DNA from: Puniceicoccaceae bacterium
Lineage (GTDB): Bacteria; Verrucomicrobiota; Verrucomicrobiia; Opitutales; JAFGAQ01
Direction of reading: 5' to 3'
Assembly (NCBI GenBank): GCA_028285755.1
Contig: JANQOQ010000008.1
Coordinates: 1,147,399 to 1,211,398 of the forward strand
Length of the DNA: 64,000 bases
Under the pieces are notes generated by a model. That model was not told the origin of the DNA. It saw only the letters and a list, made by a program, of their open reading frames with translations, and searched no databases. Shown here one piece after another: positions 1-8,032 of the stretch; the first letter of the stretch is position 1, and every line of letters begins with the position of its first letter. The position numbers were made by a program, and so were the translations under genes.

Positions 1-323
1 TAAAAGCCTCCCTGAAAGTGCAAAACTTCCCTTGTAGTGAAAAAACCATCGAAGTTGAGCTCCTGGGGTACAAACCCTATCAACTGCCGGGTGATCTGAG
101 AAGCACTCTTCACATCGTAGCCCGCGACTGATATACTGCCCTCAAAGCGGGAAATGAGACCTGTAATGCAGCCAATCAATGTTGTTTTACCTGCACCGTT
201 GGGTCCCAATAATGCAAATATCTCACCAGGTTGAACGGTGAAACTTAGATTGTTGAGAGCCTGCAAGCTGTCATATCGTTTGGAGACTGCCTGAATATCC
301 AGGATAGGCGCGTAAGTTTGCAT
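1..323 (-). CDS. ABC transporter ATP-binding protein, N-terminal part (runs off the window)
   Basis: The first 107 residues of an ABC ATPase are encoded leftward from an ATG at 323; the rest lies beyond base 1. The Walker A motif GPNGAGKTTL follows a typical ABC start (ILDIQAVSKRYDSLQALNNL), and a Q-loop segment (IGFVPQEL) is followed by LHFQGGF. The FQGG segment after the Q-loop resembles YadG-type ATPases of ABC-2 exporters, so the product probably energises an exporter together with a permease encoded further left. The signature motif, Walker B and H-loop are outside the window. It is divergent from the gene at 476, with about 150 bases between them. The ABC family is certain; the subfamily and cargo are inference. 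Confidence 0.9.
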   Translation of the reverse strand, partial: MQTYAPILDIQAVSKRYDSLQALNNLSFTVQPGEIFALLGPNGAGKTTLIGCITGLISRFEGSISVAGYDVKSASQITRQLIGFVPQELNFDGFFTTREVLHFQGGF

Positions 324-475
324 GGTTTGTAAGTAAAAGAACAAATGATGGGTAATCTTAGGTATGTCAAAGCTGCATCCAATTGATAATACTCTTGTTA
401 ATAAATAACCTTAGTAGAAATCGCATCGTTTTGCGTCATTATTAATGAAGACTTATTTCTCTTTTCTGTTTTACT

Positions 476-1258
476 ATGGATCGCATACCCGTTTCTACTC
501 CTCTCACTCCTCAAAGACTGGTTGAAATTAATGCCTGGAAAACCCTTCCCACGCTTGATGACTGGGATTCGGAGCCACCCTACGAGCGTATTTATACTGC
601 TTATTTACAGCATGGTTATGTTAACCAAGAGCGTATTGGGGGTATGCTGTGGTATAAACGGCATGCTACGGATTCTCAGGGTCATTTTAAGCTCGAAGTC
701 GTAGAAAGCCGCTTTGGTATAGCCAATAATGAGCATACGCTCAAGGCCGACATGATTTTACAGGAAGATACCTTGAGTCGGCCCATTAGCTGGGAGCTCT
801 CCAGTGAGTTCTCGGTAAAGGGTGAAATTATTGACGAGCGTCTCCGTTATCTGGAAAGCGGGCAGTTGAAGGGCGATCAACTGAAAATTAATACTAAGGG
901 GGTTATCATGCAGCGCAAGGTGGGTAAATCTCTCGCGACGAATTGGGGTTTGTTTGACGCACTTGCCCGCATGCAAGGCAAATTACAGGCGCCTATTGAG
1001 CTCGACCTGCTTCAAGACTTAAGCCTTTACAAGCCTGATCAGACATTGCGTCTTCGCAAAAAGCGGCATCAAAGCTGGTTTGAGAATCAAGACTTGCATT
1101 GTTTTAGCCTTTTGGGTGCCGGCAATCTGCCCTGGGAATATTGGCTCGATGATCAGGGGCGGGTGCTATGTGCAATCAACTCATTTAATATCTGGCTTTT
1201 GGATGCAGAAGCTCCGCAACGCTTTGCTGCGTTTAAAGAGCAAATTTCAAGGAGATGA
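476..1258 (+). CDS. Hypothetical protein coupled to a sulfatase
   Basis: A 260-residue soluble protein that I do not recognise. It has no signal peptide, no membrane segment and no cysteine-rich or nucleotide-binding motif. It is rich in aromatic residues and in alternating polar/hydrophobic stretches that suggest a beta-rich fold, but that is only an impression. Its stop overlaps the start of the Tat sulfatase by four bases (ATGA at 1255-1258), so the two are almost surely co-translated. Coupling to an exported sulfatase might mean a shared pathway, but nothing in the protein proves it. The ATG at 476 lacks a clear Shine-Dalgarno sequence, as do many genes here. Confidence 0.75.
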   Translation: MDRIPVSTPLTPQRLVEINAWKTLPTLDDWDSEPPYERIYTAYLQHGYVNQERIGGMLWYKRHATDSQGHFKLEVVESRFGIANNEHTLKADMILQEDTLSRPISWELSSEFSVKGEIIDERLRYLESGQLKGDQLKINTKGVIMQRKVGKSLATNWGLFDALARMQGKLQAPIELDLLQDLSLYKPDQTLRLRKKRHQSWFENQDLHCFSLLGAGNLPWEYWLDDQGRVLCAINSFNIWLLDAEAPQRFAAFKEQISRR

Positions 1259-2643
1259 ATCGAAAGATCGATAGAAGAGAATTTGTTAAAACTTCTTCGG
1301 TGGGGTTGGCAGGGTTAGGGCTGACTAGCCATAAGGGCTTTTCTATATCTACTTCTAAAACGCGCAAAGCGCCCAATATTTTGTTTCTATTCACGGATCA
1401 GCAGCACATCGACTCTATATCTGCGCTTGGCTGTGACTATGTGAAGACGCCCGGTATGGATCGAATCGCTCAGTCGGGAACCAGTTTTACAGAATCCTAC
1501 TGCCCAAGCCCTGTATGCGGCCCCTGCCGAGCATCAGTATATACGGGGCGGACGCCAGCGGAAGTTGGCGTAATTGCTAACTCGCATCGCCCCGTCAAAG
1601 GTATACCTTTTATGGGGGAATGGTTTCGCGATTCGGGCTACGAAACCCTATATATGGGCAAATGGCACGTGCCGCAATATACCAGTTCTCGTATACCGGG
1701 ATTCAATGTAGTATTTTGTGGGCCGGGAGGTCCGGGGTCTTTTGCCGATAATTCTTACACCTTTGCTGCGGATGCCTATTTGCGGAATTACAGGGGTTCG
1801 AAGCCATTCCTGATGGCAATTAATTATATGCAACCGCATGATATCTGCGAATGGTTACGTATCAATAGACTCAGGCTCGATGAACTTCCTTTCCCCGAGA
1901 TCGAAGGCGAATTACCACCATTGCCTGATAATTTTGAATATCCTGAGCAAGAGGCACAACTGGTTAAGGATCGACGGGTAAGAAATGAAAACGTCACCGG
2001 TGAGTGGGATGAGCTGCATTGGCGCTACTATTTTTGGGCCTATTACCGCCATGTCGAAATGGTGGATGCAGAAGTAAATCGTGTGATGAATGCATTGGAA
2101 TCTGCCAATCTACGCAAAAATACCCTAGTGGTGTTTTCTTCAGATCATGGGGAGGGAATGGGGCACCATCAAATGGTGCGCAAAAGCATTCTGTATGATG
2201 AAGCGGCTAAAGTACCGTTAATATTTAGTCTACCAGGTCAAATCGAATCGAATGTCGTTAATAAGAGTGATTTGGTTACTCTTACGGATCTGATGCCGAC
2301 TTTTTGTGATTTTGCCGGGATTGATGCTCCGCCCAAAATGCGTGGCTACAGTCTTAAGAAAACGCTTACATCCGGGCATAAACTGAAACGCGATTTTGTG
2401 ACTTCGGAGATAGAAACCAATCGGGGCCAGATGATTCGTACCCGCAATTATAAATACATTGCCTATCTTAATGATCCGAACAAGCAGCTATTTCACGTTA
2501 AGGATGATCCGGGAGAAACCCAAAACGTCATTAACAGCAAAAAACATCGATCGGCTTTCACAGATCATAAAGAGCTACACAAGGATTGGATCAAAAGCCT
2601 GGATATTCCTGAAAACCTGGAGAATCGTTGGTATGTGAGCTAG
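1255..2643 (+). CDS. Tat-exported S1-family sulfatase
   Basis: A 462-residue sulfatase that would hydrolyse sulfate esters, probably of a polysaccharide, outside the cytoplasm. The N-terminus carries a twin-arginine motif (DRREFVK, residues 7-13) followed by a hydrophobic stretch, so export by Tat is likely; the other four sulfatases here have Sec-type signals. The formylglycine site is CGPCR (C88 to R92), fitting the C-x-P-x-R rule. LFTDQQ near residue 48 and SSDHGEGMGHH near residue 302 supply metal and active-site residues. The C-terminal sulfatase subdomain (KYIAYLNDPNKQLFHVKDDP) is complete. An AAGGAG sequence abuts the ATG, which overlaps the upstream stop. The sulfated substrate cannot be told from the sequence. 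No formylglycine-generating enzyme is in the window. Confidence 0.95.
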   Translation: MNRKIDRREFVKTSSVGLAGLGLTSHKGFSISTSKTRKAPNILFLFTDQQHIDSISALGCDYVKTPGMDRIAQSGTSFTESYCPSPVCGPCRASVYTGRTPAEVGVIANSHRPVKGIPFMGEWFRDSGYETLYMGKWHVPQYTSSRIPGFNVVFCGPGGPGSFADNSYTFAADAYLRNYRGSKPFLMAINYMQPHDICEWLRINRLRLDELPFPEIEGELPPLPDNFEYPEQEAQLVKDRRVRNENVTGEWDELHWRYYFWAYYRHVEMVDAEVNRVMNALESANLRKNTLVVFSSDHGEGMGHHQMVRKSILYDEAAKVPLIFSLPGQIESNVVNKSDLVTLTDLMPTFCDFAGIDAPPKMRGYSLKKTLTSGHKLKRDFVTSEIETNRGQMIRTRNYKYIAYLNDPNKQLFHVKDDPGETQNVINSKKHRSAFTDHKELHKDWIKSLDIPENLENRWYVS

Positions 2644-2837
2644 ATCTGGAAGTGTACTATGATCGCCCGAAACCAGGGAGGCTGGGTTTGCATAAGATAC
2701 AGGGCGGCGATTACCAGGACACCCACGAAAAGCAGCACCTTATTGATACGCTTGAGCATGATCAAAAAGATAAGCAAAGCGATCCCGGTTGCGATCGTCT
2801 TAAGCCTTACTTCATCACTGAGAAATTCCTCAAGCAT
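2640..2837 (-). CDS. Possible small membrane protein
   Basis: A 65-residue leftward reading frame predicting a short polar N-terminus (MLEEFLSDEVRLKT), two hydrophobic segments (about residues 14-26 and 33-48) separated by the basic turn LKRINK, and a short tail. The composition is that of a real membrane miniprotein and it fills the only gap between the sulfatase and the carbonic-anhydrase-like gene. It overlaps the sulfatase 3' end by four bases, tail to tail. There is no Shine-Dalgarno sequence and I recognise no family, so it could be chance. The forward frames over the same bases look non-coding. Confidence 0.5.
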   Translation of the reverse strand: MLEEFLSDEVRLKTIATGIALLIFLIMLKRINKVLLFVGVLVIAALYLMQTQPPWFRAIIVHFQI

Positions 2838-2903
2838 CGTATTTGAAATTTATAATAATTTAAGCGTTTAAGACAACTCTCGATTGCCTCTTAACGAAAT
2901 TAA

Positions 2904-3476
2904 ATGCTATTTGGTCTTTTAATGAAAATTTCACTTAAAGAGCGGCTTGATAAGTTTCTGGGGAAGGCTCCTCAGGTGGACCCCACTGCATATGTAGCAG
3001 ATACAGCTGTGGTTATCGGTGATGTGAAGATTGGCAAATATGCCAGCGTATGGCCGACGACGGTTCTTCGTGGAGACATTGAGAGTATTGTAATTGGGGA
3101 CTACAGCAACATTCAGGATGGCAGTATTGTGCACCTCGCAGATGATTTGCCAGCCATCGTAGGGGAGTGGGTCACCGTAGGCCACGGTGCGATTATCCAT
3201 GCCTGCACGATTGGAAATGAATGCCTGATCGGCATGCGGGCTACGGTTATGGACGGTGCGATTATCGGTGAGCAATCGATAGTAGGTGCGCATACGCTCG
3301 TAACCAAAGATTTCGTAGCACCCCCCGGGTCGATGATATTGGGCACACCCGCGCGAGTCGTTAAAAGCCTGGATGAAGCGACCCGTAATTCACTCAAAGC
3401 CTGGGCTGAAAAATATGTCGAAACCGGCCAAAGGCATAAGGAAATACTGGAATCGCAGACCGGGTATTCGGTTTGA
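2904..3476 (+). CDS. Gamma-carbonic anhydrase family protein (left-handed beta-helix)
   Basis: A 190-residue hexapeptide-repeat protein of the gamma-carbonic anhydrase/YrdA class. Repeats such as VIGDVKIGKYASVWPTTVLRGD and IVIGDYSNIQDGSIVH build a left-handed beta-helix, and an amphipathic C-terminal helix would pack on the trimer. The three zinc-binding histidines are present: H77 (SIVH), H94 (VGHG) and H99 (AIIH). R56 and D58 (LRGD) and Q71 and D72 also fit the family. The acidic proton-shuttle loop of the Methanosarcina enzyme is not evident, so activity is uncertain, as for most short family members. An in-frame ATG at 2922 (MKISLKERL) is an equally plausible start. The gene stands alone. 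Confidence 0.9.
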   Translation: MLFGLLMKISLKERLDKFLGKAPQVDPTAYVADTAVVIGDVKIGKYASVWPTTVLRGDIESIVIGDYSNIQDGSIVHLADDLPAIVGEWVTVGHGAIIHACTIGNECLIGMRATVMDGAIIGEQSIVGAHTLVTKDFVAPPGSMILGTPARVVKSLDEATRNSLKAWAEKYVETGQRHKEILESQTGYSV

Positions 3477-3567
3477 TTTGTAAAAAATAGTATTAAGTTT
3501 CTGGTTACCAATCGCTTATCTTGTTTTTTGCCTTAACTAATCTGCGAATTTTCCGAATAAGCAGATT

Positions 3568-4086
3568 ATGTCTAGTGTTTTTACGATCAGCGAACAGGAA
3601 TTGGCTGACATGATGGAAGCTTCCATGCGTGACGTTTTTTCAACCATGGTAAAGTCGAGTATCAAGCAACATCCTGTAGACCAATCCAAGCGCGTCAGCC
3701 AAATCATTGATGAGCTTTTTTCCAAGGATGTAGATCTGGTTGTAACCGATATCGGATTCATCGGGGAAATTTTTGGCTTTGTTTATATTTTTATGGAAGA
3801 GCCTACTGCTGAGTTCCTATACAGTAAGCTAAATACACATAATGAAGACAAAAGCGGGAATGAAATCGTCTACGACACTGCAGCTGAGTTTACCAATATC
3901 GCTATAGGAGGCTTCAAAAACCAGCTCACGCATTGGGGATACCCCTGCCAATTGACGCTGCCTTCAGTGATTAAAGGTCGGGGGGTATCGGTCGAGGCGA
4001 TATCCGGATGCAAAAAGCAGATGTTTCAGTTCAAGACCCGAGGGAAGTCGATACTAGCAGTCCTGATTATCAAAGAGGATAACTAA
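3568..4086 (+). CDS. CheX-like chemotaxis phosphatase family protein
   Basis: A 172-residue cytoplasmic protein of the CheC/CheX/FliY fold. The single phosphatase motif E-x-x-N is present as AEFTN (E107, N110) in a helix, followed by GGFKNQL and then CQLTLPSVIKG, which matches the 'ISLPTVV-G' strand of CheX. CheX removes the phosphoryl group from CheY-type response regulators. No CheA, CheY or receptor gene is nearby, so the partner is unknown; a regulator of pilus motility or another two-component system is possible. Its last four bases overlap the stop of the convergent E2 gene. Family assignment rests on motif reading, not on a search. Confidence 0.78.
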   Translation: MSSVFTISEQELADMMEASMRDVFSTMVKSSIKQHPVDQSKRVSQIIDELFSKDVDLVVTDIGFIGEIFGFVYIFMEEPTAEFLYSKLNTHNEDKSGNEIVYDTAAEFTNIAIGGFKNQLTHWGYPCQLTLPSVIKGRGVSVEAISGCKKQMFQFKTRGKSILAVLIIKEDN

Positions 4087-5711
4087 ATCAGACGCAGCTG
4101 ATCGTTACCGTTGATCCAATCTGGATCAGTTCCCGGCTCCAGATTTTCGATATCCGATTTAAGTAGCTCGATAAATTTGGCTGCGGTGACTCCATCAATC
4201 GCGCGGTGATCACAGGCGAGCGTAATATTCATCATGTAGCGGATGCCCAGGAAATCCTCGGTGGGGACGATCTTTTTCTGTATTTCACCCACAGCCAGAT
4301 TACAGGTTTGCGGGGGTACAATCACAGGTATGAACTGGCTTACCCCATACATCCCCAGGTTAGAGATCGTGAATGTAGCATCGTAATCGATTACCACCTT
4401 TGTAGTGTTCGCGAGCTCCGCATTTTTTTTGACCGCTTCGGATACTTGCAAGAGCGATTTATGGTAGACGTCTGGTACCACGGGCATGACAACGCCTTCG
4501 TCCACGGAGGTGGTAACGCCCACATTGATAGAGCGTTTCAAAATTAAGCGGTCCTTTTTAACGTGGGCATTCATTTCGGGCATTAATGCCAGCGCATGGC
4601 CTACAGACTTTACCAGCATATCGGTAACAGTCACTTTGCCTTTGGTGTGCGCATTGTAGGCCTTTCGCCATTCCTTTGCTTTCGTAAAATCAACTTCGGC
4701 AAACAAGTAGAAATGAGGGATTTCCTTTTTGCTGAGCGCCTGGGTTTCGGCATATTTCTTCTTTACCGAGTTAAAGGGGATAATCAGGTCTTCACGCTTA
4801 GCCAGATGGAACTGGATGGAGATTTCCTCATAATCAGGGAAGGGCACGTCACTATCTTCAGCTTTATCGGAGGTGCTCGCGATCTCTTCTTTCGGAACTT
4901 CCTCGGGTTGCTTATCTTCATTTTCGCTAACCGGTTCAGAAGTTACATCGGCTACCGGTTCCATGAAATCCTGATCTGAATTTTCAGGTTCTACCGGGGT
5001 TTGCGAAATTTCCAGATTCGGCAGCTCTGCGAGGTTAGCTTCTGAATCCGGCTCTGGCTCATCCCACTTAATTTTAAGGGGAGTTTTTTCAGCTTCTTCA
5101 GTGACTTCGGTTGCTTTGTTTTCGGTTTTGGTAGCGCTGGGTGGAGGCCCTTCGTTAACGGCGTTTTCGACGTCGATGTAGAGAATTTTTCCATCCTGCC
5201 CTGTGCCCGTAAGTTGGGTATAGTCGATGCCAAACTTTTCCGCCAGTTTCTTAGCAGCCGGGCTTATGCTGACTGATGCTCCTTCATTTGAGGGTTCTTC
5301 AGTAGGCTCAGCCGATTCCTCGGACGTAACTTCAGGAGAATCTTCAACCAATGCTTCTTCTGCTACCTCCTCTTTAACTTCTTCGACAATGGGGGCTGGT
5401 TCTTCGAGGGCTTCGTCAATGGGCAGGGGTAAAGTGTCGTCATCCGGTTCAGGGGATGCACCGTTCAAAGAATCCTCGGGAGAGTCGAGTACGGCTATGG
5501 GTTCATCAAAATTGATACGATCATTCGCGTTTTGACTGATCTTACTCAATACACCCTCCTCTTCGGCAGCAACTTTAAACGAGCCCAAGGGAGTTTTGAT
5601 AATCGCCAGGATGTCACCGGTTTCAATTTTGTCTCCTTCCTGACGCTCCCAGGAAGTAATGGTGGCTTCGTCAAACTCGGGACCGGGTTTTGGCAAGCGA
5701 ATTTCAATCAT
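4083..5711 (-). CDS. 2-oxo acid dehydrogenase E2-type acyltransferase with atypical lipoyl domain
   Basis: A 542-residue protein with E2 architecture. A lipoyl-like domain spans residues 1-77, then an acidic Glu/Pro/Ala-rich linker with a peripheral-subunit-binding domain (about 147-187, ISPAAKKLAEKFGID then GTGQDGKILYIDVENA), a second linker, and the catalytic acyltransferase domain (about 300-542). The catalytic signature DHRAIDG and the FTISNLGMYG strand are intact. E2 normally passes acyl groups from E1 to CoA through a lipoyl-lysine. Here the DKA lysine is replaced: the hairpin reads IIKTPLGSFKV, with Leu42 where lysine should be; K39 and K46 flank it. No E1 or E3 gene is adjacent. The fold is clear; the substrate, and whether it is lipoylated, are open. 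Confidence 0.88.
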   Translation of the reverse strand: MIEIRLPKPGPEFDEATITSWERQEGDKIETGDILAIIKTPLGSFKVAAEEEGVLSKISQNANDRINFDEPIAVLDSPEDSLNGASPEPDDDTLPLPIDEALEEPAPIVEEVKEEVAEEALVEDSPEVTSEESAEPTEEPSNEGASVSISPAAKKLAEKFGIDYTQLTGTGQDGKILYIDVENAVNEGPPPSATKTENKATEVTEEAEKTPLKIKWDEPEPDSEANLAELPNLEISQTPVEPENSDQDFMEPVADVTSEPVSENEDKQPEEVPKEEIASTSDKAEDSDVPFPDYEEISIQFHLAKREDLIIPFNSVKKKYAETQALSKKEIPHFYLFAEVDFTKAKEWRKAYNAHTKGKVTVTDMLVKSVGHALALMPEMNAHVKKDRLILKRSINVGVTTSVDEGVVMPVVPDVYHKSLLQVSEAVKKNAELANTTKVVIDYDATFTISNLGMYGVSQFIPVIVPPQTCNLAVGEIQKKIVPTEDFLGIRYMMNITLACDHRAIDGVTAAKFIELLKSDIENLEPGTDPDWINGNDQLRLI

Positions 5712-5913
5712 AAGATTCTAGCAAAAAAATATTTAACTAAACTGCAATCCTGGATTTATTTAGTCTAATAGGTTAGCATGACTAAAATTCATGTAAGGAA
5801 AAGGTGATTTTTACCAGTAATGCACTTCTTAGATTGAAACATTGCTCTTTTTCATATTGCTGATGCTATTCATAGGAATTGTTCTATAAATCTAATGAAG
5901 AAGTAGTTATTTG

Positions 5914-6738
5914 ATGTTAGCACCAAAATATCTTGTAAGAAGATTATATGAATTAGCGCGTAAGCCCAACGAGCGAAAATTATGGGTACAACGTCGAAAA
6001 GACAGAAAGGCGTTAGAAGAACTAATACATCAAGAGCGCTTCAAATTCAATACCTTGAAGATAGGTGGGTTTAAAATCGATTATGCGGATGCCTTATCGA
6101 CTTATTATGCCTACAAATCGATTTTTGAGGATGAGATTTATAAGTTTGATACAGAGAAGCGCAGCCCGCACATCATAGATTGCGGGGCGAACATTGGTCT
6201 GGCTGTGCTTTATTGGGATACCTTGTTTGAGAACCCTTATATAACTGCTTTTGAACCGGACCCCAATATTTATAAGGTCTTAAATGCCAATGTAGAGCGG
6301 TTCAGCTCAGCTAATATTGCTCTATATCAAAACGCGGTATGGGTAGCTGAAGAGCCGCTGAAATTTATACAAGATCATGCAGATTGTGGCCAAATTGGTG
6401 CTTCAGAGACCTCAATTGACATTCAAGGAATTCGTTTGAGGTCGTTTCTTGAGAAATATCCTCAAGAGATTGACCTTTTAAAGATGGATATTGAGGCCGC
6501 AGAAACCGACGTGCTGATAGACTGTCGCGGTGCTCTGGATAAGGTGAATCGAATTTTTGTCGAATACCATTCCATGATTTCCAGGAAACAAAACTTAGAG
6601 AAATTGCTGGATGTTATTATCGATGCAGGTTTCAGGGTACATATTCAACCTGAGTTAGTTTCTAATAAACCCTTCTTGTATCTTCCGGATAATTATGGAA
6701 TGGATATGAGGCTAAATATATTTGGATTAAGGGCATAA
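5914..6738 (+). CDS. FkbM family methyltransferase
   Basis: A 274-residue SAM-dependent methyltransferase of the FkbM family, which O-methylates sugars or lipids in surface polysaccharide and natural-product pathways. The SAM-binding motif I (HIIDCGANIGLAVLYW), the acidic loop (ITAFEPDP) and the FkbM-typical LLKMDIEAAETDVL are all visible. The ATG at 5914 is preferred; an in-frame TTG lies directly before it. The last base of its stop is the first base of the next gene's ATG (TAATG), so it is translationally coupled to the glycosyltransferase. The pair is visibly AT-richer than the genes to its right, which may indicate acquisition. The methyl acceptor is unknown. Confidence 0.9.
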   Translation: MLAPKYLVRRLYELARKPNERKLWVQRRKDRKALEELIHQERFKFNTLKIGGFKIDYADALSTYYAYKSIFEDEIYKFDTEKRSPHIIDCGANIGLAVLYWDTLFENPYITAFEPDPNIYKVLNANVERFSSANIALYQNAVWVAEEPLKFIQDHADCGQIGASETSIDIQGIRLRSFLEKYPQEIDLLKMDIEAAETDVLIDCRGALDKVNRIFVEYHSMISRKQNLEKLLDVIIDAGFRVHIQPELVSNKPFLYLPDNYGMDMRLNIFGLRA

Positions 6739-7937
6739 TGCTGATCCAGCACTTAAACACTTATAATACGGGAGGAGCGGCCAGAGCTGCATTGCGGCTG
6801 CATCTAGGTTTGTTAAGGCAAGATATCGACTCTCGTTTTGCAGTGAAAACTAAGAACTTTGAGGATAGTTCAGTTTTGGAAGTACCTTTTGTAGATAGTC
6901 GGAACCCGCTCATAAAAAAAATAACAAGACAATTTGGGCGAACCAAGCGGATATCTACACAATCCCCCTACAATAATGGGCGATCCCATTACAGTTTCAA
7001 ATCCTTTAGACAGCTGAGCACTCCGGATATCTACCATTTTCATTGGCTGGCCAAGTTGGTCGATTGGTCATTACTACCGAAGTTTGCTAAGTCGGCACCG
7101 ATTATTTGGACACTTCATGATATGCAGCCCTTTAGTGGTATATGGCATTACCAACCCTATGAAACAGAAGTTACAACTGAACTCGAACGATTGGACGCTA
7201 AAACATTAAAGTTTAAGCTCAAGGTCATTCAATCGATTGCTGAAGATCGGGTGATAATCGTCTCGCCGTCAAAGTGGTTATACGAGGAATCTTCCCAAAG
7301 CGAAGTTTTCAGCAAATTTAGACATTTTCGGATACCTTATGGCTTAGATACTGATGTATTCAGGCCTCATGATAAATTGGTGGTTCGAAGGAAACATAAT
7401 TTGCCCTTGGATCTACCTATTGTAGGGGTAATGGCTGATCGTTTAGAGGACCCTCGAAAAGGGCTTAAATTATTCAGCGAGGCGATCAATCGCTGCAAAA
7501 CACAAAATCTAGGAATTCTCACGATTGGGGAGAATTTGGAACAATGGAGGTTGAGTAAGAATCATTATGATTTGGGCTATATCAATGAAGATCATAACTT
7601 AGCTGAAGTATACTCTGCGTGCGACCTTATGGTAGTGCCATCGCTTCAAGATAACTTACCGAACGCAGTATTAGAGGCCATGGCCTGCTCAACCCCTGTC
7701 TTAGGTTTCGACGTAGGGGGGATCCCCGATATGGTAAGGCCAGGAGAGAATGGATGGTTAGTTCCGCACAGTAATATTGAGGCGTTGGCCAATGCAATGG
7801 ATCACGTATTTGCAGAAGACCAGCTCATTGAAAAATTTGGCCAAAATGCCAGAAAAATCATCCTGCAGGATTATTCTCTTGAAAGACAGGCGACACAATA
7901 CATCGACTTATACCGTCAAATTCTTAATGTTAACTGA
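6738..7937 (+). CDS. Glycosyltransferase family 4 protein
   Basis: A 399-residue GT-B glycosyltransferase of the GT4 group, probably adding a sugar to a surface polysaccharide or glycan. The N-terminal domain has the acceptor-side glycine motif (YNTGGAARAALRL) and the TLHDMQPFSG segment. The C-terminal donor domain has VPSLQDNLPNAVLEAMAC and STPVLGFDVGGIPDMV, the E-x7-E-type motif of retaining nucleotide-sugar transferases. No membrane segment is seen. It is coupled to the FkbM gene by a one-base overlap, so the two likely modify the same glycan. Donor and acceptor sugars cannot be read from the sequence. Confidence 0.92.
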   Translation: MLIQHLNTYNTGGAARAALRLHLGLLRQDIDSRFAVKTKNFEDSSVLEVPFVDSRNPLIKKITRQFGRTKRISTQSPYNNGRSHYSFKSFRQLSTPDIYHFHWLAKLVDWSLLPKFAKSAPIIWTLHDMQPFSGIWHYQPYETEVTTELERLDAKTLKFKLKVIQSIAEDRVIIVSPSKWLYEESSQSEVFSKFRHFRIPYGLDTDVFRPHDKLVVRRKHNLPLDLPIVGVMADRLEDPRKGLKLFSEAINRCKTQNLGILTIGENLEQWRLSKNHYDLGYINEDHNLAEVYSACDLMVVPSLQDNLPNAVLEAMACSTPVLGFDVGGIPDMVRPGENGWLVPHSNIEALANAMDHVFAEDQLIEKFGQNARKIILQDYSLERQATQYIDLYRQILNVN

Positions 7938-8032
7938 TTCATATCCACTGCTTGCTATAAAAAGTAATATTTTTTCAGAGAGTATAGTTCGCGGCTAAAT
8001 CTTAATCTTATTCTAACTGACTGGTTTTTCCG

